The notes below the pieces were generated by a model that did no database searches, was not told the origin of the DNA, and saw only the letters and a list, made by a program, of their open reading frames with translations. Source: an uncultured Lachnospiraceae bacterium (GTDB lineage Bacteria; Bacillota; Clostridia; Lachnospirales; Lachnospiraceae). From it: a DNA stretch of 58,070 nucleotides. Positions 8,381-16,804 of the stretch are shown piece by piece; position 1 is the stretch's first letter, and each line of letters starts with the position of its first letter. The stretch spans positions 1 through 58,070 of the forward strand of contig CACWQH010000012.1 of the NCBI GenBank assembly GCA_902762955.1, given 5' to 3'. Made by a program: the position numbers and the translations under genes.

Positions 8381-9916
8381 TTATCTCTCTTCAAAAATTA
8401 TAAAGGATTGCGGTTTGACCAGTTTTCCATCCATCCCGCCTATCTCAAATATTTTCTCATATCCGCTTACATCAACACCGGTTGAAACCGCCTTGTTTTT
8501 TGGATTTACCAATATAATCAGACTGCCTCTTTTATAGACAAAGGCTTCATCCTTTTTACTGCAAACAACTTCAAATGAACCGTCTGCCTGCAGGTCTTCA
8601 TACTTATGTCTTAAATCCAGTATCATCTTCACAGTATTTAAAAGCGAAGTTTCATCTTCAATCTGCTTTTCCACAGATACTGCGGCTTCGCTCTCATCAA
8701 CCGGAAGATATAAAAGTTTCTTTTCCGCTGTTGAAAATCCGTCATTTAAACCATTATTCCACTGCATAGGCGTTCTGCTTCCGGTACGTGTATATCCGCC
8801 CTCCTTTGAAGGCATATCCGGTATATATTTCATTCCAATCTCATCGCCATAATATAAAAACGGTACACCCGGCATGGTAAATAAAAATGCATATGCAACC
8901 TTTAATTCATCTTCACTTAAATTAAAGCTTGGTCTTATCGTATCATGATTACAGGTCATAAAGCTTATATATCCCTGATCTTTGGTAAAATTATATTTTG
9001 TGAGATAGTCCTCCAAAAACCTGTTTATATCACCATCCGCATCACTCTTAAAATAGCTGTTATCAACTTCATTTGACTCATAATCGCGCATAAGTGTATT
9101 GTATCCGTTATGCCAATGATCAAGATAAAAATCCATGTCAAAGCCTGCACTGTTTACGGCAAGGCGAGGGTTACTCCATTCAGAAACCATAGCAGCTTTA
9201 GGATATTCTTTATCAAGCATAGCTCTTATATCACGCCATACCTCACAGGTTCCGGACTTATCCTCATCATCATCCTTAACAAGCGAGTCAGCCATATCCA
9301 CTCGAAAACCGTCACAACCCATATCAAGCCAGAAACGCATAACGTCCTTTATCGCCTCTCTGGTTGCAAGTGCATCCTCCTCATACATACCCGTCTGCCA
9401 GCTTTCCTTCTTTTTCTTCCATCCGTAATTAAGTGCCGGCTGGCACTTAAAGAAGTTAAGCATATATGTACCGTTTCTTTCGGTTTCACCGCCTATATAC
9501 GGATGATTTGCTATACCCTTAATCCAGAAATCCGTCCAAATGTACCTGCCTGAATATTCATTTTTAGTTGCTTTTCCACTTTCTTTAAACCATATATGTT
9601 CCTCGGAAGTATGTCCCGGCACAAGATCCAAAAGTACACGAATACCTTTCCTGTGTGCGGTCTCAAAAAGCTCCTTTATATCATCATTGGTTCCGTATCT
9701 TGGAGCTATTTTCTTATAATCCCTTACATCATATCCGGCATCCTTAAACGGCGAGTCAAAGCAAGGATTAATCCAAAGAGCATTACAGCCAAGCTCCTTA
9801 ATATAATCAAGCTTCTCAATAATTCCTTGTATGTCGCCTATTCCATCGGCGTTGGTATCATAAAATGTTTGAGGATATATTTCGTAAAATACGGTATCCT
9901 TTAACCAGCTTTGCAT
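8381..9916 (-). CDS. GH13 alpha-glucosidase / oligo-1,6-glucosidase family
   Basis: This 511-residue cytoplasmic glycoside hydrolase of family GH13 has all four conserved regions: DLVPGHTSEEH (I), GFRVDMADS (II, with the nucleophile Asp near residue 203), VSEW (III, the acid/base Glu near 245) and CNHDTIRP (IV). The opening WLKDTVFYEIYPQTFYD is typical of oligo-1,6-glucosidase, trehalose-6-phosphate hydrolase and related enzymes, so exact specificity is open. No signal peptide is seen. The frame extends to 9985, but TAGGAGGAG just upstream fixes the ATG at 9916. A phosphatase gene follows after 5 nt. Confidence 0.88.
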   Translation of the reverse strand: MQSWLKDTVFYEIYPQTFYDTNADGIGDIQGIIEKLDYIKELGCNALWINPCFDSPFKDAGYDVRDYKKIAPRYGTNDDIKELFETAHRKGIRVLLDLVPGHTSEEHIWFKESGKATKNEYSGRYIWTDFWIKGIANHPYIGGETERNGTYMLNFFKCQPALNYGWKKKKESWQTGMYEEDALATREAIKDVMRFWLDMGCDGFRVDMADSLVKDDDEDKSGTCEVWRDIRAMLDKEYPKAAMVSEWSNPRLAVNSAGFDMDFYLDHWHNGYNTLMRDYESNEVDNSYFKSDADGDINRFLEDYLTKYNFTKDQGYISFMTCNHDTIRPSFNLSEDELKVAYAFLFTMPGVPFLYYGDEIGMKYIPDMPSKEGGYTRTGSRTPMQWNNGLNDGFSTAEKKLLYLPVDESEAAVSVEKQIEDETSLLNTVKMILDLRHKYEDLQADGSFEVVCSKKDEAFVYKRGSLIILVNPKNKAVSTGVDVSGYEKIFEIGGMDGKLVKPQSFIIFEER

Positions 9917-9953
9917 GGTTTTTCTCCTCCTAAAAGCTACATATGTAACGAAA

Positions 9954-9991
9954 AGATATGTGACACGGTTCACGCCTCCTATCACATATCT
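9954..9991. repeat. short palindromic element (TGTGA/TCACA ends)
   Basis: Perfect 10-bp arms AGATATGTGA (9954-9963) and TCACATATCT (9982-9991) flank a centre containing GGTTCACGCC. Arms and centre resemble the element at 7545-7572. It lies upstream of the GH13 gene, between that gene and the zinc-ribbon gene, both on minus. Confidence 0.55.
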
Positions 9992-10003
9992 CTTAACACT
10001 GTT

Positions 10004-10528
10004 TTATACTCCAAGCGGGCTTCCGCAGTTTCCGCAGAATTTACCTGTCAGTCCAACCGGTGTACCGCAATTCGGGCAGAATTTAGGACGGTTTATACTT
10101 CCTGTCTGAGCTTGTACCGGCTTTGGCGCTGCTCCGTTATATGCCACAGCACTACCCGCATAAACTCCTGCTGCCTGCATCGCTCTCATTTGCTCCGCCT
10201 GTTCCATGACAGCCCGAGCATCTGCAAATTTAGCATTTTCTCTCTCATTCATCGCTTGCATGAGCGCTTGCTTGGATTCTTCATCCATATTAATAGCTGC
10301 AAGCTTTACTGTACACTTACGTCCCCTTTCATTAAGCTTGCCTGTTAAAACCTTACTCATCTCGGTAGCCATCGCAGGAATCTCAGTACATTTTACATTT
10401 TTTGCATTGAAATCCGCAAAAACCATAGGCAGATCAGAGAGTACTTCTCTTTTAATTATCTCCTTATAAGCATAGCGTGAGCGACAGAGAGCTATGCGTA
10501 CATCATAAAATATATCGTATATAACCAT
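10004..10528 (-). CDS. small zinc-ribbon protein, N-terminus possibly SPFH-like
   Basis: The 174-residue protein ends in a double-knuckle zinc ribbon (FCPNCG and FCGNCG) after a Gln/Ala-rich linker. The first about 110 residues (IIKREVL then NERGRKCTVKLAAINMDEESKQAL) look like the last part of a band-7/SPFH-type domain and align loosely with the 145-residue protein at 11955-12392, on the other side of pepC. The start is doubtful: ATG 10528 directly follows an in-frame stop and has no visible ribosome binding site. Codons near the 5' end are formed by a hairpin (10470-10497), so the N-terminus may be altered or the gene truncated. Function unknown. Confidence 0.5.
   Translation of the reverse strand: MVIYDIFYDVRIALCRSRYAYKEIIKREVLSDLPMVFADFNAKNVKCTEIPAMATEMSKVLTGKLNERGRKCTVKLAAINMDEESKQALMQAMNERENAKFADARAVMEQAEQMRAMQAAGVYAGSAVAYNGAAPKPVQAQTGSINRPKFCPNCGTPVGLTGKFCGNCGSPLGV
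10470..10497. repeat. hairpin element inside a coding region
   Basis: GCATAGC (10470-10476) pairs with GCTATGC (10491-10497) around a 14-nt loop with AGCGACAG. The same stem-loop form (GCATGGC, AGCGACAG, GCCATGC) occurs, inverted, at the centre of the palindrome at 20205-20301. It lies in the first codons of the 10004-10528 reading frame. Confidence 0.5.
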
Positions 10529-10549
10529 CTATAAGAAAAAATTGATGAA

Positions 10550-11923
10550 CTAAGCCAGCGTTCCGAAAGGATCCCAAGGCTCAAGTTCTATAAGCGGCTG
10601 GTCTAAAAGCTCCCTTGTATCCTTGCTTAGATATTTTTTATTTACAACCACCTGATATACATAGTCATCAAACCACTCATCGGATGCCACATAATACCCA
10701 TCTCTGCCTGCATCCTTGCCCCAGCTGTTTTCTATACGCCATCTGTCCGGCTTTCCGGCTTCATTTATATTTACACCGAGTATAACCATGGCATGATTCA
10801 TGGCACTGTCACCATAGATAAGGCTCTCGCTCTTATCCATGCCAAATTTTACATCATAAAGCTGTTCGAGATTGGCAGCCTTCTTATCAAATACTCCTTC
10901 CTTACGAAGTGAATACTTGCTGCAGTCCGAGCCAAACCATACAGGATGTCCATCCTTAAGCTGTGCAATAACCGCCTTCTTAATCTCCTTCATTTTAAGG
11001 TTAAGATATGTAATCGGCTTACCCTCAGCTACATTTCCTAAAAATTTAACAGTATACAGCTTTCCAAACGGCTTGTCCCCGGTAGGTGCATTTATTATAC
11101 TCACATAATCCGTAAGCTTCATACCTACATATTTTTTATAAAATTCATTAGGGGTAATTCCAAAGTCCTGATATACCTTGCCGTCCTTATCACGAAGTGT
11201 GAAATCTATCTTTTTAGGCGGCTCACCTAAAGAGATACAAAGCATACGATAAAACTCTGAAATCATTTTTGTCTTTTCCTTTTCAAGCTCAGACTTCTTC
11301 TTACCCTCTTTTGAAAGCGTCCTTATTTTATATGCATCCTCCCTAAGCTTTGTAGTAAGATACTGGTCGAACCATCTTGAGCTTGTGGAGCTTGCCGCAT
11401 CATCATAATTTTCCTTTGGAACAACACCATACTTTTCTACGAGATTGGCAAACATATCCCACTGACCGCCATCACCTAAAGGCGCTGAATTAATAAATGA
11501 ATAAAGTCTGCCATCCACGGGTTCATCCAAGGTCTTCAATATACTTTCAAGATAAAAATTAGCCTTTTCCAATTTATCATAAAAGAAAAGATAATTCTGC
11601 GACAATTCAAAATTGTCCAAATTATACTTATGTATTATCTCAAAACGCATAGTATTTAACGCAGAAAAAAGCCAGCATCGTCCGCTTGCCTTTTGATTAG
11701 TAATCTTTCCCTGCTTTAAATCTATGGAAAAGCTCATAGGAAGCTCCCCTATTCTGCCATAATCCGCTGCCGCTTCAAGCACACCGCTTTTTACTGCCGC
11801 ATTTGCCGCTATGAGATTTGCACGATCCTTGTTGAAATCCTTTGAAAAGCTTTCCAGATTTTCTGTTGAAATACCCTTATATCCTGCTACTGTCAATTTC
11901 TTGTCTTTAGTATCCTTAACCAT
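10550..11923 (-). CDS. pepC: C1-family aminopeptidase C (bleomycin hydrolase-like)
   Basis: This 457-residue cytoplasmic cysteine peptidase matches PepC/bleomycin hydrolase throughout. The catalytic Cys83 lies in ASGRCWLFSALN, the His in MNHAMVILGV and the Asn in RIENSWG. Family members form hexameric barrels that trim peptides from the N-terminus. The frame runs on to 11980, but an AAGGAG 9-10 nt upstream supports ATG 11923. It is flanked on the same strand by two small proteins that may share a domain (10004-10528 and 11955-12392), suggesting a three-gene unit. Confidence 0.92.
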   Translation of the reverse strand: MVKDTKDKKLTVAGYKGISTENLESFSKDFNKDRANLIAANAAVKSGVLEAAADYGRIGELPMSFSIDLKQGKITNQKASGRCWLFSALNTMRFEIIHKYNLDNFELSQNYLFFYDKLEKANFYLESILKTLDEPVDGRLYSFINSAPLGDGGQWDMFANLVEKYGVVPKENYDDAASSTSSRWFDQYLTTKLREDAYKIRTLSKEGKKKSELEKEKTKMISEFYRMLCISLGEPPKKIDFTLRDKDGKVYQDFGITPNEFYKKYVGMKLTDYVSIINAPTGDKPFGKLYTVKFLGNVAEGKPITYLNLKMKEIKKAVIAQLKDGHPVWFGSDCSKYSLRKEGVFDKKAANLEQLYDVKFGMDKSESLIYGDSAMNHAMVILGVNINEAGKPDRWRIENSWGKDAGRDGYYVASDEWFDDYVYQVVVNKKYLSKDTRELLDQPLIELEPWDPFGTLA

Positions 11924-11954
11924 TTTTGTCTGCTCCTTTTTATGTATTTTTACT

Positions 11955-12392
11955 TTACTGCCCTGAAAAGAGATTACCAATCATATTTGCCGCACCCGGT
12001 GACATAACAACACCGGTAAAGGACATAGAGCTATTCTGTCCGTTATTAATCTCTCTTTTTAGATGTGCAACAGGTTCTATGGATGATGCAGTTGCACCTA
12101 TATCCTCAATTATAAGATTAACGGATATCTGCTCCGCTGCCAGCTGATTTATGATATTTTGCGCAAGCTCGTCCTTCTTTTCAGCAAGTTTCTCCACAGG
12201 AACATTTCCGCTCAATTTTGTAATCTCAAAATTAAGATAATAAAGTACTCTCTGCCTGATGTACTCCTTTTGTTCATCCTCCACATCCTCTACAAAAATT
12301 GTTCCTTTTGCAGCAACCTCAACGGTAGCGTTGCTGTAATCAACCGCGCAGTAAAAAATCGGACTCGAAGTTTCAAAGCTTATTTCTCCCAT
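11955..12392 (-). CDS. small conserved protein, possible SPFH-like domain
   Basis: I do not recognise a characterised family for this 145-residue protein. It has mixed beta strands at the start (FYCAVDYSNATVEVAAKGTIFVEDV), an amphipathic helical middle, and a Gly/Ser/Met-rich end (FTGVVMSPGAANMIGNLF). The layout recalls the tail of a band-7/SPFH domain, and it is loosely alignable to residues 20-90 of the zinc-ribbon protein at 10004-10528. TAAGGAGGT just upstream fixes ATG 12392. The pepC start lies about 30 nt downstream, so these are probably co-transcribed. Confidence 0.5.
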   Translation of the reverse strand: MGEISFETSSPIFYCAVDYSNATVEVAAKGTIFVEDVEDEQKEYIRQRVLYYLNFEITKLSGNVPVEKLAEKKDELAQNIINQLAAEQISVNLIIEDIGATASSIEPVAHLKREINNGQNSSMSFTGVVMSPGAANMIGNLFSGQ

Positions 12393-12671
12393 AATGTACC
12401 TCCTTAAAAACATATATCATTTCATACACCAACCCACCTCTTATAACAATAAAAACATATAGTTATTATAATATAACCACCCTTTTATTACAATAATTTT
12501 CCCACCACACATTTCACATAACGTTCTAATTTTTCTAATTACTCTTTATACATTAAATCATTATTTTCTATACCTTATTTCATTATTCTTAATACCTTAA
12601 TTCAATATTCTTTCTCTCAATATATTGCAATAAATAATAATTTCACTTATAATTCCATATAGTGAAAATCA
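12393..12671. other. AT-rich gap between divergent genes
   Basis: No coding sequence with a ribosome binding site is seen. The stretch must carry the promoter of the minus-strand 11955-12392/pepC group, but several AT-rich boxes fit equally well and I do not assign one. The long palindrome at 12672-12923 follows directly. Confidence 0.4.
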
Positions 12672-12923
12672 GACTGTCAAATCAAGTATTATTGCAGTTA
12701 ATATATATTAAAAGCCGATTTCGTTAACATTTCGCCCAATTTGTGTAAAATCAGACACGAGTGATTTAAGATATTCGCTCAGAAAACGATATGTTTGAAC
12801 GAAGTGAGTTTATCGTTTTCGTGCGAATATCAAAATTACGAGTGCACTGATTTCACAAATTGATGGTGAGTTAACAAATCGGCTTCTTAATATATCATTA
12901 ACTGCATACTTAATTTGACAGTC
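12672..12923. repeat. long imperfect palindrome, 252 nt
   Basis: Nested pairing blocks fold the whole stretch into one rod: 12672-12682 with 12913-12923 (perfect 11 bp), 12693-12728 with 12870-12906 (small bulges), 12738-12754 with 12847-12861, 12770-12778 with 12823-12831, and 12783-12790 with 12812-12819. The loop (12791-12811) contains GAACGAAGTGAG. It ends 9 nt before the ribosome binding site of the methyltransferase gene. No ORF lies in it. A MITE-like element or an RNA leader structure are both possible. Confidence 0.75.
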
Positions 12924-12944
12924 GAGCTATTCAAGGAGAAAAAT

Positions 12945-13757
12945 ATGAACGAGGCATATTCCGATTTCGCAGCCGTATATGACCGTCTTATGGACAATAT
13001 TCCGTATGATGAATGGTTTTCATACCTGCACGGACTATTAACTGAATATGGCATAAACGATGGAATCATAGCCGAGCTTGGCTGTGGCACGGGCAATATA
13101 ACCGAACGTCTTGCAAGGTCAGGCTACGATATGATCGGTATAGATAATTCCGCCTCCATGCTGGATATCGCAAATGAAAAGAAAACGGAAAATAACTCCT
13201 CTTCCCTGTACCTGTGTCAGGATATGCGTGAATTCGAATTATACGGTACGGTAGCTGCCTGCATAAGCATATGTGACAGCATCAATTATATAACCGAGGA
13301 TGATGACCTGCTTACGGTATTCAAGCTTGTAAACAATTACCTTGACCCTAAAGGAATATTAATATTTGACTTCAATACCAGACATTATTATAGGGATGTG
13401 GTTGCCGACGCAACCATAGCCGAGGATAGGGAGGACATAAGCTTTATATGGGATAATTATTATGTTGGAAATAATGACATAAACGAGCTTAGCTTAAGTA
13501 TCTTTATCAAAGAAAATGCAAACAATAATTCGGCAAGACCAAACAAAAGAAAAACTGATATAAATTCCGAAAACGATAATCTATACAGAAAATATGAGGA
13601 ATTTCATTTACAAAAAGGATATACCTTATCAAAAATAAAAGAATTAATAAATGCATCAGGCTTGGAATTTGTAACTGCTTACGATGCATTTACAAAAAAT
13701 CCTGCGGATGAAAATTGTGAAAGAATATATGTCATCGCTCGCGAAAGCGGAAAATAA
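12945..13757 (+). CDS. class I SAM-dependent methyltransferase
   Basis: The 270-residue protein has the SAM loop AELGCGTGNITERLA, the acidic motif II MIGIDNSASML and the YLDPKGILIFDFNT strand-turn seen in this superfamily. The target is unknown. AAGGAG (12933-12938) selects ATG 12945 rather than the earlier in-frame ATG at 12915. It is followed 20 nt later by hslO on the same strand, and the two probably form an operon. Its leader region abuts the long palindrome at 12672-12923. Confidence 0.78.
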   Translation: MNEAYSDFAAVYDRLMDNIPYDEWFSYLHGLLTEYGINDGIIAELGCGTGNITERLARSGYDMIGIDNSASMLDIANEKKTENNSSSLYLCQDMREFELYGTVAACISICDSINYITEDDDLLTVFKLVNNYLDPKGILIFDFNTRHYYRDVVADATIAEDREDISFIWDNYYVGNNDINELSLSIFIKENANNNSARPNKRKTDINSENDNLYRKYEEFHLQKGYTLSKIKELINASGLEFVTAYDAFTKNPADENCERIYVIARESGK

Positions 13758-13777
13758 AATTGAAACGGAGAGAAATT

Positions 13778-14635
13778 ATGTCAGACTATATTATAAGAGG
13801 AATGGCGGCAGATAATCAGGTAAGATTTTTTGCCTGCCTTGCAACAGATACAGTTGAAAAAGCGAGAATCACACATAACACAAGCCCGGTTGTAACCAAT
13901 GCACTCGGAAGACTTCTTATGGGTGGAGTCATGATGGGCGCCATGTGTAAAAACGATGATGACAAACTTACCATAAGAATCCAGTGTCAAGGTCCTATAA
14001 AGGGACTTTTAGTCACTGCCAATACCAAAGGTGAGGTAAAGGGATATGTAAGCGAACCGGATGTAATGCTTCCTGCAAAGGATGTTGCCAAGGCCGTTGA
14101 CCTTGGTGTTATGAGCGTCATAAAGGATATCGGTCTTAAAGAACCATATATCGGTCAGACTCATCTTGTATCCAGTGAAATAGCAGAGGACTTAACATAT
14201 TATTTTGTAACCAGCGAGCAGATACCTTCATCAGTTGCACTCGGTGTAACCTTAAATGACGATACCTCTGTAAAAACAGCCGGCGGCTTCATCATCCAGC
14301 TTATGCCATTTGCAGAGGAAAGCACCATATCCATGCTTGAAGAACGTCTCAAGGACTTCTCCTTTACAAAGCTTCTTGAAGAAGGACTCACCATAGAGGA
14401 AATAATCGGTAAAATATTTGATGACTACGATATCGAAGTCACCGATACCATACCATGTGCTTACGTATGTGACTGCAGTAAGGAACGTGTCGAAGCCGCA
14501 GTCATAAGTCTCGGTAAAAAAGAAATCGCATCCATGATAGAAGACAACCAACCAATAGAGGTTGTTTGTGACTTCTGTCATACCAAATATATATTCTCAA
14601 CCGATGAGCTGCTTAATTTCCTAAAAAGGAAATAA
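13778..14635 (+). CDS. hslO: Hsp33 redox-regulated chaperone
   Basis: The 285-residue protein matches Hsp33 over its length: the N-terminal domain begins DYIIRGMAADNQVRFFACLATDTVE, and the C-terminal redox switch has CDC (CXC) and CDFC (CXXC), the four zinc-binding cysteines. Under oxidative stress these form disulfides, zinc is released, and the protein becomes an ATP-independent holdase in the cytoplasm. The frame opens at 13760, but CGGAGAG just upstream supports ATG 13778. Convergent with potD, from which it is separated by a long palindrome. Confidence 0.95.
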   Translation: MSDYIIRGMAADNQVRFFACLATDTVEKARITHNTSPVVTNALGRLLMGGVMMGAMCKNDDDKLTIRIQCQGPIKGLLVTANTKGEVKGYVSEPDVMLPAKDVAKAVDLGVMSVIKDIGLKEPYIGQTHLVSSEIAEDLTYYFVTSEQIPSSVALGVTLNDDTSVKTAGGFIIQLMPFAEESTISMLEERLKDFSFTKLLEEGLTIEEIIGKIFDDYDIEVTDTIPCAYVCDCSKERVEAAVISLGKKEIASMIEDNQPIEVVCDFCHTKYIFSTDELLNFLKRK

Positions 14636-14723
14636 AATTTTTGAAACAGTTTTCATATGCTCTATTTAAATACTTCAAGCAATTAAGACTGTATATAAAA
14701 AATGTTGACATGCGCAGCATGTC

Positions 14724-14912
14724 GTTTGATGGCAGGATACAGCCTGTATATAAGGACAGTCATAAACCAAAAATCAGCCTTGAATAATCAAAAAAGTACT
14801 TATCAACAGCATTAGCGCAAGCGAGCTTTGATAAGTACTTATTTTGTTATTCAAGGCTGTTTAAAAGTCTCAAATCTGTCCTTACATACAGGCTGTATCA
14901 GTGCAATCAAAC
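14724..14912. repeat. long palindrome between convergent genes, 189 nt
   Basis: The outer arms GTTTGAT (14724-14730) and ATCAAAC (14906-14912) enclose 14736-14759 pairing with 14876-14899 (23 of 24), 14775-14787 with 14847-14859 (perfect 13 bp), and 14794-14806 with 14828-14840 (perfect 13 bp). The loop 14807-14827 holds AGCGCAAGCGAG. A separate small perfect hairpin precedes it at 14707-14723. It fills the gap between hslO and potD and could terminate both transcripts, although it is far larger than needed for that. Confidence 0.8.
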
Positions 14913-14915
14913 ACC

Positions 14916-15983
14916 CTAATTTGCAGCCTTAATTTTAGTCCAGAGCTCTGCGAAGTATGCCTTGGTCTCTGGATCCTGATATCTGAATACTTCATCGTTA
15001 GAGCGTGTCATATCAGGAATATATGCATCGATGTCTGCGTAGTCATCTGCTGCCGCCTTGTCACGTGCTTCGATAACCGGTGAAGTATAACCAACCTCTG
15101 CTGTGTTGGCATATGCGTTGTCAGGATCAAGCATGAAATTGATAAACTCATGTGCAAGCTCTGTATCGGCACAATCTTTGGTTATAATCATTGCATCATT
15201 CCATATGTTTGTGCCCTCTTCAGGAGCAAAAAATGCAAGATTTTCATTTTCGGACATAATATAAGTTGCATCACCCGAATAAACTATAGCCATAGCCTTA
15301 TTACCGGAAATCATGTTGTCGATAACATCATCACCTGCATAAACCGGATCCATGCTATCTCTCTGGTCAGCCAGCCATTCATATGCCTCATCGATTTCCT
15401 TGGTGTCAGTTGTATTCATAGAATATCCAAGTGCTTTTAAAGCTATCATGAAAGAATCTCTTTCAGAATCATACATATAAAGCTTACCCTTATATTTTTC
15501 ATTTCTAAGAATCTCCCAGCCATCCTTCAAATCAGCCTCATCAACTAAAGTCTTATCATAAAGGATACCAACATTACCATAGAAATAAGGTACCGAATAC
15601 TCATTATCCGGATCACATGCAAGACCTAATACGTTTTCATCCAAGCCATCTGCATTAGGTATTAAAGACCAATCGATTTTTTGAAGCTTATCTTCCTTGA
15701 TAAGTCTTTCAATCATATAATCAGACGGAATGATTACATCGTACTTCTCTCCACTCTGAACCTTTGTGTACATAGATTCATTGGAATCAAAGGTTTCATA
15801 AACCACCTTACAATTAAATTCCTTTTCAAAATCATGAATAAGGTCAGTGTCAATATACTCTCCTGCATTGTAGACCTTTAAGGTCTTGTCACTCTTACTT
15901 CCACAGCCTGTTAAAAGGCTCATGCTAAGAGTCATCGCCATAACTGCACAGGCGATTTTTTTCATGATAGACGTTTTTCTCAA
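14916..15983 (-). CDS. potD: spermidine/putrescine-binding lipoprotein
   Basis: This 355-residue substrate-binding protein of a polyamine ABC transporter has a lipoprotein signal peptide with lipobox LTGC (Cys27). The mature part begins with the PotD-like LKVYNAGEYIDTDLIHDFEKE and contains the expected YFYGNVGILYDK segment. It would capture polyamines outside the membrane and deliver them to PotBC. A TTG start at 15983 overlaps the potC stop (TTGA) and has AAGGAGGAG about 9 nt upstream, so I prefer it over the internal ATG at 15965. It is the last gene of the pot operon. Confidence 0.93.
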   Translation of the reverse strand: MRKTSIMKKIACAVMAMTLSMSLLTGCGSKSDKTLKVYNAGEYIDTDLIHDFEKEFNCKVVYETFDSNESMYTKVQSGEKYDVIIPSDYMIERLIKEDKLQKIDWSLIPNADGLDENVLGLACDPDNEYSVPYFYGNVGILYDKTLVDEADLKDGWEILRNEKYKGKLYMYDSERDSFMIALKALGYSMNTTDTKEIDEAYEWLADQRDSMDPVYAGDDVIDNMISGNKAMAIVYSGDATYIMSENENLAFFAPEEGTNIWNDAMIITKDCADTELAHEFINFMLDPDNAYANTAEVGYTSPVIEARDKAAADDYADIDAYIPDMTRSNDEVFRYQDPETKAYFAELWTKIKAAN

Positions 15984-16798
15984 CTTATTATCTCCTCCTT
16001 TTGTTGATCAGTATCGTTTTTTTTCTTTCTTCCTGCTATGGCAGGGATAACATTTACCAAAATAAGCGTAATCGCAATAACCAAAATAACTATTGTCGAA
16101 AGCGCATTTATGGTTGGATTTGTTCTCTTGGTCATGTTGTAAACAACAATCGAGATGTTGGATACTCCGTTACCCGTTACAAAGTAAGAAATTACAAAGT
16201 CGTCAAAGGACATTGTAAATGCCAAAAGCACACCTGCAAAGATTCCCTCCTTAAGCATAGGGAGGATTACCTTGGTAAGCGCCTGAAACGGTGTAGCACC
16301 AAGATCCATGGCAGCATTGGCCAGATTCGGATCCATGGTTCTTACCTTTGGATAAACACTCGTAATTACATAAGGTGTACAAAATGCAATATGCGCAAGG
16401 AGCATCGTCAGATAACCCTTTTCCAGATGAAATGCGGAAAAAAGTATCATAAGTCCTATAGCCGTAACGATATCCGGATTCATAATCGGAACATTGTTTA
16501 CATTTATAACAAGCTCCTTTAAAACCTTTTTATTTTTTGAAAGTCCGATAGAGGTAAGCGTACCCAACACAGTTGATATGATAGTTGCCAGTATTGCTAT
16601 AGAAAGGGAAACCCAAACCGCACTCATTATTTCACTGCTCTCAAAAAGGTTTTGATACCATCTTAAAGAAAAGCTCTGAAACTTCGTAAGTGACTTGGAT
16701 GAATTAAATGAATAAAACATCGTCACAACTATCGGCAGATATAAAAATATAAAACAAAGTGCTATGTAAAGGATAGCGCCTATTTTTTTCTTTTTCAT
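15980..16798 (-). CDS. potC: spermidine/putrescine ABC permease
   Basis: This 272-residue membrane protein has six predicted spans and the binding-protein-dependent permease EAA loop (AAMDLGATPFQALTKVILP), which contacts the ATPase. The opening hydrophobic FLYLPIVVTMFYSFN is typical of PotC. GAGGAGGAG precedes the ATG by about 11 nt. The gene lies 6 nt after potB and overlaps potD by 4 nt, so translation is coupled along the operon. Confidence 0.92.
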   Translation of the reverse strand: MKKKKIGAILYIALCFIFLYLPIVVTMFYSFNSSKSLTKFQSFSLRWYQNLFESSEIMSAVWVSLSIAILATIISTVLGTLTSIGLSKNKKVLKELVINVNNVPIMNPDIVTAIGLMILFSAFHLEKGYLTMLLAHIAFCTPYVITSVYPKVRTMDPNLANAAMDLGATPFQALTKVILPMLKEGIFAGVLLAFTMSFDDFVISYFVTGNGVSNISIVVYNMTKRTNPTINALSTIVILVIAITLILVNVIPAIAGRKKKNDTDQQKEEIIS

Positions 16799-16804
16799 AA
16801 GCCG

